Source: Scytonema hofmannii PCC 7110
Lineage (GTDB): Bacteria; Cyanobacteriota; Cyanobacteriia; Cyanobacteriales; Nostocaceae
Length of the DNA: 64,000 bases
Reading direction: 5' to 3'
Assembly (NCBI RefSeq): GCF_000346485.2
Contig: NZ_KQ976354.1
Coordinates: forward strand, 9,878,341 to 9,942,340
A program made the position numbers and the translations under genes. Positions 26,790-34,994 of this stretch are shown in pieces (the stretch's first letter is position 1; each line of letters opens with the position of its first letter). Under the pieces are notes generated by a model. That model saw only the letters and a list, made by a program, of their open reading frames with translations. It was not told the origin of the DNA and made no database searches.

Positions 26790-27085
26790 TTAAACCACAC
26801 TCAACAACGCCTGTTTAAACTCCGCTTGTTTAGGTTGGCGTTGTCCAATTTTTTTCCCGTTTACGTAAGTACCATTTCTACTACCAAAATCTCGCACGCG
26901 AATATCAGGCGGGTTGATATCTAACAAGCAGTGATAGCGGGAAAAAATTACCGCGTCGTTCGTACTGTTCAATCGGTGCATACCCTTTCGTCTTAGAATT
27001 CGTCATGCTTCCGGTTTTCCCAAGGGTAAATTCACGGGCAAGACCAAAATCAAGTAATCCTGTGCTGGTTCGGGAGTAGCTTCAC
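26790..27085 (-). pseudogene. Chimeric remnant: Ser/Thr kinase fragment joined to an FHA fragment
   Basis: Reading the minus strand from about 27085, one frame encodes the kinase activation segment LLDFGLAREFTLGKTGS, then GYAPIEQYERRGNF near 26950. At that point the kinase match ends and the next frame continues FSRYHCLLDINPPDIRVRDF and GSRNGTYVNGKKIG, a clear FHA phosphothreonine-binding domain core, ending at 26790. Both domains are incomplete at both sides. In cyanobacteria such FHA and Pkn domains occur in one signalling protein or in adjacent genes, so a deletion probably fused two parts. Confidence 0.75.
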
Positions 27086-27090
27086 CCAGA

Positions 27091-27524
27091 TTAGGGGTGA
27101 TGATTGGGATTATTGCTCAGCAACCCAAGAGCTACCGCAATCTCAGAAAGGCGGTTGTCAGCTGTGAGAAAGATCAATTGAGTAGATTGTGTAGCAGGGA
27201 AAGCGGGTTGAATCAGCAGCACTGACGCTAGTTGGACGGCATCATAAGCGCGTAGAGGGTATTGACCGACCAACTGACCCGCAGTTTCTGCAAGTGTTGA
27301 ATCGAGTTCAATCACTTGGTACTGATTATTCAGGTCAAAGCGAAACCTCTTCGGGCGATCGCGCTTCTAACTTCCACCCAAGTAATTCGGGCAATGATTA
27401 ATGAGTTGCCAGTATTGAGATCCGAGATTGCCCGTATCCAAGCACTGCCAGTTTCCGGCACGTACCGTTTGACCAGAGCACTGCTATCTAAAAAGTAGAC
27501 AGTCACATTAACCTCGTTCTTCAA
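27091..27524 (-). pseudogene. PIN-domain toxin (VapC type) with internal deletion
   Basis: The first part (27524 to 27330) encodes VYFLDSSALVKRYVPETGS with the first catalytic Asp, and WVEVRSAIARR with the conserved Glu. The second part, in another frame, resumes at RFDLNNQYQVIELDSTLAET and runs through the PLRAYDAVQLAS motif and FLTADNRL to 27091. About 15-30 residues between ARR and RFDL are missing compared with normal VapC proteins (about 140-150 residues), and the frame is shifted. The antitoxin gene upstream overlaps by 17 bases and is intact. Confidence 0.82.
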
Positions 27525-27795
27525 TAATGATTTCTGAGAGGGGCTTGCCGGGGGATGCTTCCAGTCTTTGGGTTAGTTCGCGCCACGCTTCTTCTGAAAC
27601 TGGCTCAACATCGTCTCGACGAGGGGGAGAACTCACGAGTCCTGCTGCCACCAGGGATTGAATTATCTGTTCGGCATCCATTGCTGGTTCTTCAGTCAAA
27701 AGTTGAATCTGCACAGTTTGGTGCTCTTGTAGGGATAAGGGATTTAAGGGGCGCAGAACCCCGTTTTCATAGACAGCAGTGATAATTTCTGGCAT
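27508..27795 (-). CDS. Antitoxin of the broken PIN-toxin pair (DUF104-like)
   Basis: The 95-residue protein opens MPEIITAVYENGVLRPLNPL, the signature of the DUF104 (AF2212-like) antitoxin group that pairs with PIN toxins. A helical C-terminus ends GKPLSEIIIEERG. It is complete and lies upstream of and overlaps the toxin by 17 bases. Because the toxin is disrupted, the antitoxin is now functionally orphaned unless it neutralises another VapC. Confidence 0.8.
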   Translation of the reverse strand: MPEIITAVYENGVLRPLNPLSLQEHQTVQIQLLTEEPAMDAEQIIQSLVAAGLVSSPPRRDDVEPVSEEAWRELTQRLEASPGKPLSEIIIEERG

Positions 27796-28344
27796 GGTTT
27801 GCTAGTTGCCTTTCCTTTGTAAGTAAACCCAAAAGATTAACTAAAAGATGATAACAGAAGAATAGGGCTTAAGCCTCTCATCAAGGAGAAATAAACTATT
27901 TCAGGATGCGATCGCACCTTGAGTATCGTCTCGAAAAGCTTATAAAATCCTTGGGGTCAGGGGTCAGACCCAGCATTCACCAACAGTACCCTTTAAAAAG
28001 TCGAGGATCTGAGTCTTTCAATTTATCTTCGTCAATTATTATAGCAATTTGCCAGCATCGTACTACAAACATCGACCCCAAAGGTGGATAGTACTCAGTG
28101 CCAGGTATCGGAAAGGCAGAACCCGCAAGGCTTCATGAAAAATGACTTCTTCACACTTCGTAACAATTCTCTGTATATATATTATACAAGTCTCGATGCG
28201 AGAGAAATGGCAATTGCCCACGTACACTCAAATCCCCAATCCTGCCCATCAATATTAGTGTTATCAGCAATTGCTTGTATAGGTCAAAAGCCTTCTCTAG
28301 GATAGGATTGTAAGGTGAGCAGAATTAAACTGTGCCTTGAAGCC
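27796..28344. other. Gene-poor stretch between two toxin-antitoxin remnants
   Basis: Short open frames here (for example around 27906-28091) show no family character. The region includes a small dyad ggggtcaggggtcagaccc near 27953-27971. It may contain eroded pieces of older genes, but I cannot identify any. Confidence 0.4.
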
Positions 28345-28614
28345 ATGAATACACAACTGGTAAATTCTCTAGTGCAAATTATCCAGTCCCTCTCCCAAGA
28401 AGAGCGAATGTTTTTAGATGAAAAACTGAAAAAATCAGACGCACGAGCAGCTTTCCAAAAGTTGATTGAGTTGGGAGACAAAATCAACGCTCGTCGTGAA
28501 GGACAGCCATTTGACCCACCATTAGAAGATTATATCCGGCAAACAAGAGAAGAACGTAATGAGCAACACGATCAACTTATGCGTAGTTCCGTTCCCAAAT
28601 CAGAGGCGAAATGA
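28345..28614 (+). CDS. Putative antitoxin of a PIN-toxin pair
   Basis: From ATG 28345 the 89-residue product reads MNTQLVNSLVQIIQSLSQEE, a helical, charged protein ending in a basic tail. It resembles small cyanobacterial antitoxins found ahead of PIN genes. Its stop overlaps the toxin start as ATGA (28611-28614), implying translational coupling. The start at 28315 is less likely, since the extra ten residues are not antitoxin-like. The toxin it controls carries a nonsense codon. Confidence 0.7.
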   Translation: MNTQLVNSLVQIIQSLSQEERMFLDEKLKKSDARAAFQKLIELGDKINARREGQPFDPPLEDYIRQTREERNEQHDQLMRSSVPKSEAK

Positions 28615-29039
28615 CATTAACTTTAGTTTGTGTTGATGCCAACTTGGTCGTGCGTTTGTTTTCTAGAATTACGACAGAGTTGCAAGTCAGGGAATTGTGG
28701 AATCATTGGCTAGAGTCAGAGTACACAATTGTTGCACCAACCTTAATTTATTATGAACTTAGCAATGCGTTGCATCGAGCTGCTGTTGCAGGGCAAATCC
28801 TACCATAAGAGGCAGATCGAGCTTTGGCTGAGGCAATAAATTTAAATATCAGACTTTATGGTGATGCGGAATTACACAAACAAGCCTTAATGATAGCGCG
28901 AAGTTTGAGACTATCTGCTACATATGATGCCCATTATCTAGCGTTAGCGCAACGATTGCAATGCGAGTTTTGGACATCAGACAGGCGACTAGTTAACTCC
29001 GTACAAGCTATGTTTTCTTGGGTAAAGTTGGTATCTTGA
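28611..29039 (+). pseudogene. PIN-domain toxin (VapC type) with one in-frame stop codon
   Basis: A single continuous frame of 143 codons is interrupted only by TAA at 28806-28808. Both halves are otherwise good PIN sequence: VCVDANLVVRLF (first Asp) and YYELSNALHRA (Glu) before the stop, then SATYDAHYLALAQRL and FWTSDRRLVN (two Asp) after it, so all four metal-binding acids are in place. One base change from a sense codon (such as GAA or CAA) explains the loss. The overlap with the antitoxin is intact. The inactivation is therefore recent, or it is a sequencing error. Confidence 0.85.
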
Positions 29040-29057
29040 AATTGCTAATGGCTTCTA

Positions 29058-29129
29058 TACCAATCCTATTTGATAGGTAAAAATTATCAACCGCAAAGAC
29101 GCAAAGAGCACGAAGAAAAGAGAGAAGAG
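29058..29129. repeat. Dispersed repeat, copy B (ccgcaaagacgcaaagagc family)
   Basis: Close copy of 16098-16167, with the same order: aatcctattt, attatcaaccgcaaagacgc, then a purine-rich tail agaaaagagagaaga. Confidence 0.8.
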
Positions 29130-29261
29130 AGAATTTTACAAATAGACATCTCTGAAAAAGAATATAAAAGCCTTATGCAGTCAGGGTCAATACCTCATTT
29201 CTGGAGATGTCTAATGATTTAGGATTGCTATAACGGGTGGGAACGAGAAATTAATGAATTC

Positions 29262-30218
29262 TCAATTACGAATTATTCTGTCTGGTTGCTCAGTCAAAAT
29301 AGAACTAAACACCCCCATAGCTTGTTTTAACTGCTTAGCTGTATCTGCCTGTTCTTGATAAGTTCGTATGTAGTCCAAACTCAATCCGAGAAACGGTACT
29401 AGGTAGGCAATAATCTTAAGAAAATGGGCTATGTTGAAATGGCTGTCAAACAAATCTTTTGAACCAAAAACCATATGCAGTTGAGTGGCTACTTGGGGAA
29501 TAATGCTGATAACGAGGGCATGAGAGAACAGACTTGGATATTTGTCGTAAAACCGAGGGAAAACAACAAGCCCTGCAAAGATAAATAGTAACAGCGGAGC
29601 AACGTCCCACGGACGAGTCACTATAGAATTAGGAAATATGGTTTTGGGCAGAGTAGCACTATGGGCGCAGATATATACAATTCCAAAAGCAGTTATTGCA
29701 CAAACTAGACTCGCGATCGCTACCAAACCGATACTCCCTTTCCACTTTCTTGGCTGAACGATCAGAAAAAAGCCTGTACCAACAAGCACAATCAGAGCAT
29801 TGAAAATTCGGCAGATTGCCCAAGTGAAAGGAATGAAATTTTGGTTATCCGCCACGCCCTGAATTAATCTATCGGCTGCTAGAGTGTGAAATGCATCCAT
29901 ACATCCAGCGCTAAAAAGTGCCACGCCAATGATAATGGTGACGACATCGCCCTTAAGGTAGAAATGTATTAAAGACAAAATTACTGTAAAGATTGCTGTA
30001 CAGAAGGCACTCCACTTTAAAATAGTGTGTGTAAAACTGCCTGATAAAGTGTAATGCATGACATCAATGACTTTGCCTTTAGTCGTATTTGGCAGTGGGG
30101 CATCAAAGGTCTGTGAGGGGGAACCAAAATCTACTCCCAGTAGATTCAGCAAGCTAGGTAATACACATATACCGACTACTGCCCAAACCAATTGAACAGG
30201 AATCATAGTTTTTTTCAT
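29262..30218 (-). CDS. MASE3-like membrane sensor protein without output domain
   Basis: The 318-residue protein has about eight membrane segments and matches the MASE3-type integral membrane sensor found at the N-terminus of histidine kinases, cyclases and phosphatases. Signs are the GCMDAFHTLAADRLI segment near residues 105-119 and a His-rich central pattern (TQLHMVFGSKDLFDSHFNIAHF split by short gaps). After the last segment only about 30 residues of coiled coil remain (SLDYIRTYQEQADTAKQLKQ), where a full protein would continue into a signalling domain. Either it is a stand-alone sensor or the output domain was lost. It is divergent from a chemoreceptor gene. Confidence 0.75.
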   Translation of the reverse strand: MKKTMIPVQLVWAVVGICVLPSLLNLLGVDFGSPSQTFDAPLPNTTKGKVIDVMHYTLSGSFTHTILKWSAFCTAIFTVILSLIHFYLKGDVVTIIIGVALFSAGCMDAFHTLAADRLIQGVADNQNFIPFTWAICRIFNALIVLVGTGFFLIVQPRKWKGSIGLVAIASLVCAITAFGIVYICAHSATLPKTIFPNSIVTRPWDVAPLLLFIFAGLVVFPRFYDKYPSLFSHALVISIIPQVATQLHMVFGSKDLFDSHFNIAHFLKIIAYLVPFLGLSLDYIRTYQEQADTAKQLKQAMGVFSSILTEQPDRIIRN

Positions 30219-30738
30219 TGAAATTTCTGAGGTATTTTGCTTAACTTATAAGTAGCTTAACTCAGTATATTCTGGGATATATAAAGAAGTGGCAGTATGA
30301 TTAGCAATTCTTATATATGTCACCGAATTAACAGTCTAGGATTGTTTTTTTCATTTAGGGACGCATTTTACCCAAAGCCCCAAATTTTTTCACGTACCAA
30401 AGACTACCTGCTAGCTCAGTAATTTTTGGTAAAAAGCCAAAATTTCAGAACTCATCTTTGGCAATTTACCAGCTTTGAAAAGATTGATGAGCTATCAATT
30501 TCATCGGGATTCACAGGCTTTTTATCAAAAATCGTACCCAAGAGAAGAGAATACCACACTGCACCAACTAATGACTACGCGAAAGAATCATATTACAGCA
30601 ATTTTCAGATTAAGAGACCACATGGAGTGGGGTGGGCGTCCTCGCCGAACCTCTCATTCAGTACGGGCGGGGACGCCCGTACCACAAGAACAGAGTGTGG
30701 TTCTAGACTTGGAAAACTGCTGTAACCGAAGATTTGGT
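30219..30738. other. Divergent region containing a foldback-element fragment
   Basis: The region between the membrane sensor and the chemoreceptor holds the promoters of both. A GC-rich repeat fragment at 30630-30690 (gggcgtcctcgcc ... gcggggacgcccgtaccaca) belongs to the foldback family at 43017-43171 and 51439-51565. An open frame extends through it, but the residues it encodes are repeat-derived. Confidence 0.6.
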
Positions 30739-32853
30739 GTGAGACTGTTGCGGACTCTGAGCTTAAAAACCAAAGCCACAGTAGCTACTGCTATTAGCAC
30801 GCTCTCATTACTGGCAATTGGGACAGAGGCTTATCCGTTGGCTCACCTATCGACTAGTCAGGAAATTAACCAAGCTGAACAAACTAACGCTTCTGCAAAA
30901 GCAGATTATGACAACCACGTGCTCAAAAGCAACAATCGATACCAGTTGGTATCCGACCCGGCTTGGAAAACACCAAATGGTCTGCCTTCTTTTAATAGGG
31001 AGGTAGCCGTTGCTGTAAAGGGCAAAACTGCACTTGCTCCCCAACAAGATTTACTCCTGAGCCTGGTGATTCGGATTGTGCTGACAGCATTGGTGGCGAT
31101 CGCGAGCGCAGCTTTCTTATATAAGTGGGGTATCACTCCCATCCTCAATAAGACTAACGAGGAAGAAAAACTGGGTCAAAGAGAACTCGATACCGACATC
31201 GAGCGAGGAGAAGACGTCGCCGAGTTAGGGTCTAAAGTCAACTTGATGGCAGACCAATTGAAGGTTTTAGTTAGGGAACAAGTAGAACAATCCCGTCGCC
31301 TAGAAGCTGAAGCCAAGCGAACACAGATATTTACGGAAATTACCCTGCACATTCGTCAATTTTTAAACCAGAAAGATCTCCTCCAAGCAACAGCTGATGC
31401 GATCCGAAACTCACTTGCAACCGAGCGAGTCGTTGTCTATCGCTTTCATGAAGACTGTAGTGGAACCGCGATCGCAGAATCTGTTGCTGCTGATTTTCCA
31501 AGAATGATTGAGCGACAAATAGATGATCCTTGTTTTAGGGAGCGTTATGTACAACAGTACAAAAATGGTCGGGTGCGTGCAATTGATAATATCTACCAGG
31601 CAAATCTTACAGATTGTCACATTAAAACTTTAGAACAATTTACAGTCAAGGCAAATTTGGTTGCGCCAATTCTTCAAGAAAAACAGCTTGTCGGCTTACT
31701 GATTGCTCATCAGTGCAGTCAACCTCGGACTTGGCAGAAGTGGGAAATCAATTTATTCGCCCAGTTAGCAATTCAAGTTGGATTTGCTCTAGACCAAGCA
31801 GCTCTTTTGGAACAGCTTGAAATTATTTCGCAAGAGCAACGTCAACAAAAAGAAGTGCTCCAGCAAAAACTGGTTGAACTAGTCAGTAGTATCGAGGCGG
31901 TATCCGAGGGCGATTTAACTGTGAGGGCTGAAGTAACAGCAGGTGAAATCGGTATAATTGCTGACTTTTTCAATTTCATCATTAAAAACTTGCGACAAAT
32001 TGTCATGACTGTCAAAAAAGCTGCTTCTGAAGTAAATCTTGCCGTTGGAGAAAATTCGGATGCAGTCCAGCAACTGGCTTTTGAAGCGCTCAAACAGACT
32101 GAACAGATGACTCGCGCCCTTGAAGACGTCAATCAGATGACCCTTTCAATTCAAGCTGTAGCTGATAGCGCCCACCAAGCGAAAGCAGTAGCCCGCAGTG
32201 CCTTTGACATAGCCAGAGCCAGCGCCGAAGCAATGGGTAGTACTGTCTCTAGTATCTTGAATTTGCAACAGACAGTGACAGAAACAGCGAACAAGGTGAA
32301 CTGTTTAAGTGAATTTTCTCAAGAAATTTCTGTGGTTGTGTCGTTGATTAACAAAATTGCCGTGCAAACGAACTTGTTATCTATCAATGCTAGTCTGGAA
32401 ATGGCACGGGCGGGTGATGAAGGTCGGGGCTTCGTTGTGGTGGTGGAAGAAATTGGTGACTTAGCAGCGCAATCTGCCCAAGCGACAACAGAAATACAAC
32501 AAATTTTGGAGAAGATTCAATTGGGAACTAGCGACGCAGTTCAAGCTATGTCCATGGGAAGCACCCAAGTGGTGGAGGGAGCTAATCTTGTCAAAAATGC
32601 CAAGCTCAGCCTAGAGCAGATTTTAGACTTGTCTCGCCAGATTGACCAGTTAGTGCAGTCGATTTCAAGTGCGACAGTGTCTCAAGCTCAGACTTCTGGT
32701 GCTGTCACTATTTTGATGCAGGAGACTGCCAATGTCTCACAACGCACTTCAGATTCCTTTGACATGGTGTCTGGCTCTCTAGAAACAACTTTAGAGATAG
32801 CGCAGCAATTGCAAAAGTCTGTCAGTGTATTCAAAACTAGTGAGCAAAATTGA
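30739..32853 (+). CDS. Methyl-accepting chemotaxis protein with a DXCF-type GAF domain
   Basis: This membrane chemoreceptor resembles PixJ-type phototaxis receptors. From GTG 30739, two membrane segments (about 12-32 and 104-128) are followed by a HAMP-like linker, a GAF domain (about 180-335), a second HAMP-like stretch and a C-terminal signalling domain with LLSINASLEMARAGDEGRGF. The GAF domain contains DPCF at Cys265 and DCH at Cys293, 28 residues apart, as in DXCF cyanobacteriochromes. The frame is open back to ATG 30475, but that part translates an intergenic repeat, so the later GTG is preferred. No che genes are nearby. Confidence 0.82.
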   Translation: MRLLRTLSLKTKATVATAISTLSLLAIGTEAYPLAHLSTSQEINQAEQTNASAKADYDNHVLKSNNRYQLVSDPAWKTPNGLPSFNREVAVAVKGKTALAPQQDLLLSLVIRIVLTALVAIASAAFLYKWGITPILNKTNEEEKLGQRELDTDIERGEDVAELGSKVNLMADQLKVLVREQVEQSRRLEAEAKRTQIFTEITLHIRQFLNQKDLLQATADAIRNSLATERVVVYRFHEDCSGTAIAESVAADFPRMIERQIDDPCFRERYVQQYKNGRVRAIDNIYQANLTDCHIKTLEQFTVKANLVAPILQEKQLVGLLIAHQCSQPRTWQKWEINLFAQLAIQVGFALDQAALLEQLEIISQEQRQQKEVLQQKLVELVSSIEAVSEGDLTVRAEVTAGEIGIIADFFNFIIKNLRQIVMTVKKAASEVNLAVGENSDAVQQLAFEALKQTEQMTRALEDVNQMTLSIQAVADSAHQAKAVARSAFDIARASAEAMGSTVSSILNLQQTVTETANKVNCLSEFSQEISVVVSLINKIAVQTNLLSINASLEMARAGDEGRGFVVVVEEIGDLAAQSAQATTEIQQILEKIQLGTSDAVQAMSMGSTQVVEGANLVKNAKLSLEQILDLSRQIDQLVQSISSATVSQAQTSGAVTILMQETANVSQRTSDSFDMVSGSLETTLEIAQQLQKSVSVFKTSEQN

Positions 32854-32873
32854 GGAGATTCTACATCGCTGCA

Positions 32874-32906
32874 AGATCTCCGACTTTTTTAAGAAGTCGG
32901 GGATCT
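32874..32906. repeat. Dispersed hairpin, ccccgacttc family
   Basis: The element agatctccgactt / gaagtcggggatct follows the chemoreceptor stop codon by 20 bases and can act as a transcript-end hairpin for it. Confidence 0.85.
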
Positions 32907-32962
32907 GACCATTTTCATAAATGATTGAGGATTGCTATAATTGTGCTTCAGCGCTAACAACT

Positions 32963-34222
32963 TCATCGCAAAGCAAGTTTGGGAGTTTTTCCCTTCAAAC
33001 CAATCATCAACTTAAGAGCAAACACTTTCAAGAAAGGAACGTGTCGCATTACCCACAAACCAATGCGACGAACTATAACGACTGGCAAGATATTATTAGA
33101 GAATACTCTGTCTAACAAATCGGTAAAACCTAAGATTGTCAAGTTTTCTTGTTTGCGCCAACGTTCATATCTTTTGAGAGTTTTTATATTGCCAATATCT
33201 TCACCTTTCTCATGAGCTTCTTGCAGCACTTGCGCCAAAGTTGCTACATCCCGAATACCTAAATTTAATCCTTGTCCGCCTACAGGATGGCAATTGTGTG
33301 CTGCATCACCAACTAAAGCCAATCGGTGGAGGACATAGCGATCGCTTTGCATGAGTTGGACTTGGAAAATAAAGCGATCGCCCAGTAATTCCAACTTACC
33401 CATTTGATTGCCATATCGCGCTTGTAATTCTGCCAAAAATTGTTCGTTATCCAAAGCACATAAAGCTTTGGCTTCTTCGTGAGGAGCAGTCCATACAATC
33501 CGGCAACGGTTTCCCCGCAATGGTAGTATTGCAAAAGGACCGCTGTGCCAGAATTTTTCATATGCTGTGTTGTTGTGAGATTTTTCTGGTTTAACAAAAG
33601 CCACAATACAAGACTGCCAATACTTCCACCCTTTAGTTGTAATTCCCGCAGCTTGACGAATGGGGGAACGGGAACCATCTGCAGCTACCACCAATTTGCA
33701 GCGAACCCTCCGCATTTCACCAGCCACTTTGATATCTATCATCACCATGTCCTGGTGGTAGTGAATATTAATAACTTCTGCGGGGCATAAATACGTAACA
33801 TTGTGGCAATCTTTAACAAACTCCTGCAAGGGATGCAAAAGTGCTTGATGTTCTGCCACATAACCTAAATCTTTTGTACCGATGTCTGACGTTTGCCATT
33901 CTACAACAGTAGGATGATCGGCATCGGAAAGGCGGACTTGGCGATAAATTTCGATATTGGGCAATATTTTGTCCCAAATACCAATTCCTTGGTATATCAG
34001 CGCCGAAAGCATATGTACGGCGTAGGCTTGTCCTTTGGCTACGGCTGCTGATTCCACTTTTGCCTCAATCAGCAGCACACTCAACCCAGAATCTTTCAGC
34101 GCGGAGGCTAGGGTTAAGCCAACAATTCCGCCGCCTACAATAACCAAATCGTAATCGTACCCCCGCTTATGTGTCGAGGTTTGGGGGAGAGAAAGGGTTG
34201 GAGAAAGCTGTGCTTGCGTCAT
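32963..34222 (-). CDS. FAD-dependent hydroxylase of the UbiH/UbiF/VisC family
   Basis: The 419-residue flavoprotein has the FAD-binding GGGIVG (about residues 30-35), the DG motif AADGSRSPIR near 184-193, and the GD motif ALVGDAAHNCHPVGGQGLNL near 308-327. This combination marks aromatic-ring hydroxylases that act on quinones. Cyanobacteria make plastoquinone, phylloquinone and tocopherol, and several UbiH-like enzymes occur in them; the exact substrate cannot be read from the sequence. The C-terminus is basic and hydrophobic, consistent with membrane association. It stands alone and is convergent with the chemoreceptor. Confidence 0.88.
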   Translation of the reverse strand: MTQAQLSPTLSLPQTSTHKRGYDYDLVIVGGGIVGLTLASALKDSGLSVLLIEAKVESAAVAKGQAYAVHMLSALIYQGIGIWDKILPNIEIYRQVRLSDADHPTVVEWQTSDIGTKDLGYVAEHQALLHPLQEFVKDCHNVTYLCPAEVINIHYHQDMVMIDIKVAGEMRRVRCKLVVAADGSRSPIRQAAGITTKGWKYWQSCIVAFVKPEKSHNNTAYEKFWHSGPFAILPLRGNRCRIVWTAPHEEAKALCALDNEQFLAELQARYGNQMGKLELLGDRFIFQVQLMQSDRYVLHRLALVGDAAHNCHPVGGQGLNLGIRDVATLAQVLQEAHEKGEDIGNIKTLKRYERWRKQENLTILGFTDLLDRVFSNNILPVVIVRRIGLWVMRHVPFLKVFALKLMIGLKGKTPKLALR

Positions 34223-34285
34223 TGTTAAGAGAAATTACAGCGTTTTAATTTATATTTTGACGCAAACGGGTGGAGAAGAGCAAGA

Positions 34286-34338
34286 GTGACCAGTGACCAG
34301 TGACCAGTGACCAATTACCAGTGACCAGTGACCAGTAA
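34286..34338. repeat. Heptanucleotide tandem repeat (agtgacc type)
   Basis: Seven or so copies of the heptamer agtgacc, with one variant unit aattacc, lie between the hydroxylase start and the SH3 gene stop. Confidence 0.9.
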
Positions 34339-34363
34339 CAAATGACACTTTTAAGCATTTAGT

Positions 34364-34891
34364 TTATTGTGTTTGTTCTGCTTGTTCGGAATCTTCCTGT
34401 TCGCTCACTTTTTGAGTATTACCTGCTTTGACCCAACCCTCTCGATCGCTACCCACTACGCGGATTTTTTGCCAGCCTCCGTTTTCTTGCAGAACGATCG
34501 CTCTAGCATTAAAGCCAATTCCACCAATACGTTCAGCTTCTGTTTGTGGTTCTGCTCGTAAAATTAAGCCTTGTGACCAAGTCACGCGTGCTCGGTAAGC
34601 TCCTGGCGGTAGTTCTTTTGGTGCTTCTTCAGCCTTGGGAGATTCAGTCGGAGATTGGGTTGCTTCAGCTTTTGACTCTGGTTGAGAATTCGGTTTTTTG
34701 GTGGTGCTTTTAGAAACTACGGCTTTTGGATTTTTCCCTTTCACTTTAGGTAAATCGTTGGCAAAAATGGGTTTTGGAGGAGGTGCGGAAGTTCTATTCA
34801 TAAAATATAGAGCTGTAGCAAAACCACCTCCCAGAAGAATGGTAAGTGCTAAGGAAATTCCAAGTATAAATTTAAATATGTTACCAATCAT
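34364..34891 (-). CDS. Membrane-anchored SH3-like domain protein
   Basis: The 175-residue protein has one N-terminal membrane segment (about residues 5-30), a long Pro/Ser/Glu/Lys-rich linker (about 35-95) and a bacterial SH3-like domain (about 97-160). The domain shows LILRAEPQTEAERIGGIGFN, GGWQKIRV and GWVKAG, the typical SH3b strand pattern. Bacterial SH3 domains of this kind usually bind cell-wall peptides or proteins outside the membrane. No enzymatic domain is attached. It lies in the same direction as ycf46 upstream, separated by a 103-base gap containing an inverted gtcatttgtcc repeat. Confidence 0.85.
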   Translation of the reverse strand: MIGNIFKFILGISLALTILLGGGFATALYFMNRTSAPPPKPIFANDLPKVKGKNPKAVVSKSTTKKPNSQPESKAEATQSPTESPKAEEAPKELPPGAYRARVTWSQGLILRAEPQTEAERIGGIGFNARAIVLQENGGWQKIRVVGSDREGWVKAGNTQKVSEQEDSEQAEQTQ

Positions 34892-34904
34892 CTATTTACA
34901 CCCT

Positions 34905-34990
34905 CAAGGTTAATAGTTACTAGTCATTTGTCCTTTGTCAATAGTCCTTTGTCAAGACCAATGACAAATGACTATTGACAAATGACTAAA
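34905..34990. repeat. Inverted repeat of the tcatttgtc type
   Basis: The run tagtcatttgtcctttgtca is followed by its approximate complement tgacaaatgactattgacaa. The two arms form a foldback of about 80 bases between the SH3 and ycf46 genes. Confidence 0.7.
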
Positions 34991-34994
34991 TCTA

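Noticed and set aside
27906-28305. Two short frames between toxin-antitoxin remnants
   Set aside because: Neither shows a domain or plausible start; they may be decayed sequence but cannot be identified.
30426-30725. 99-codon frame upstream of the chemoreceptor
   Set aside because: It is an alternative frame through the repeat fragment and overlaps the receptor's open frame; no recognisable domain.
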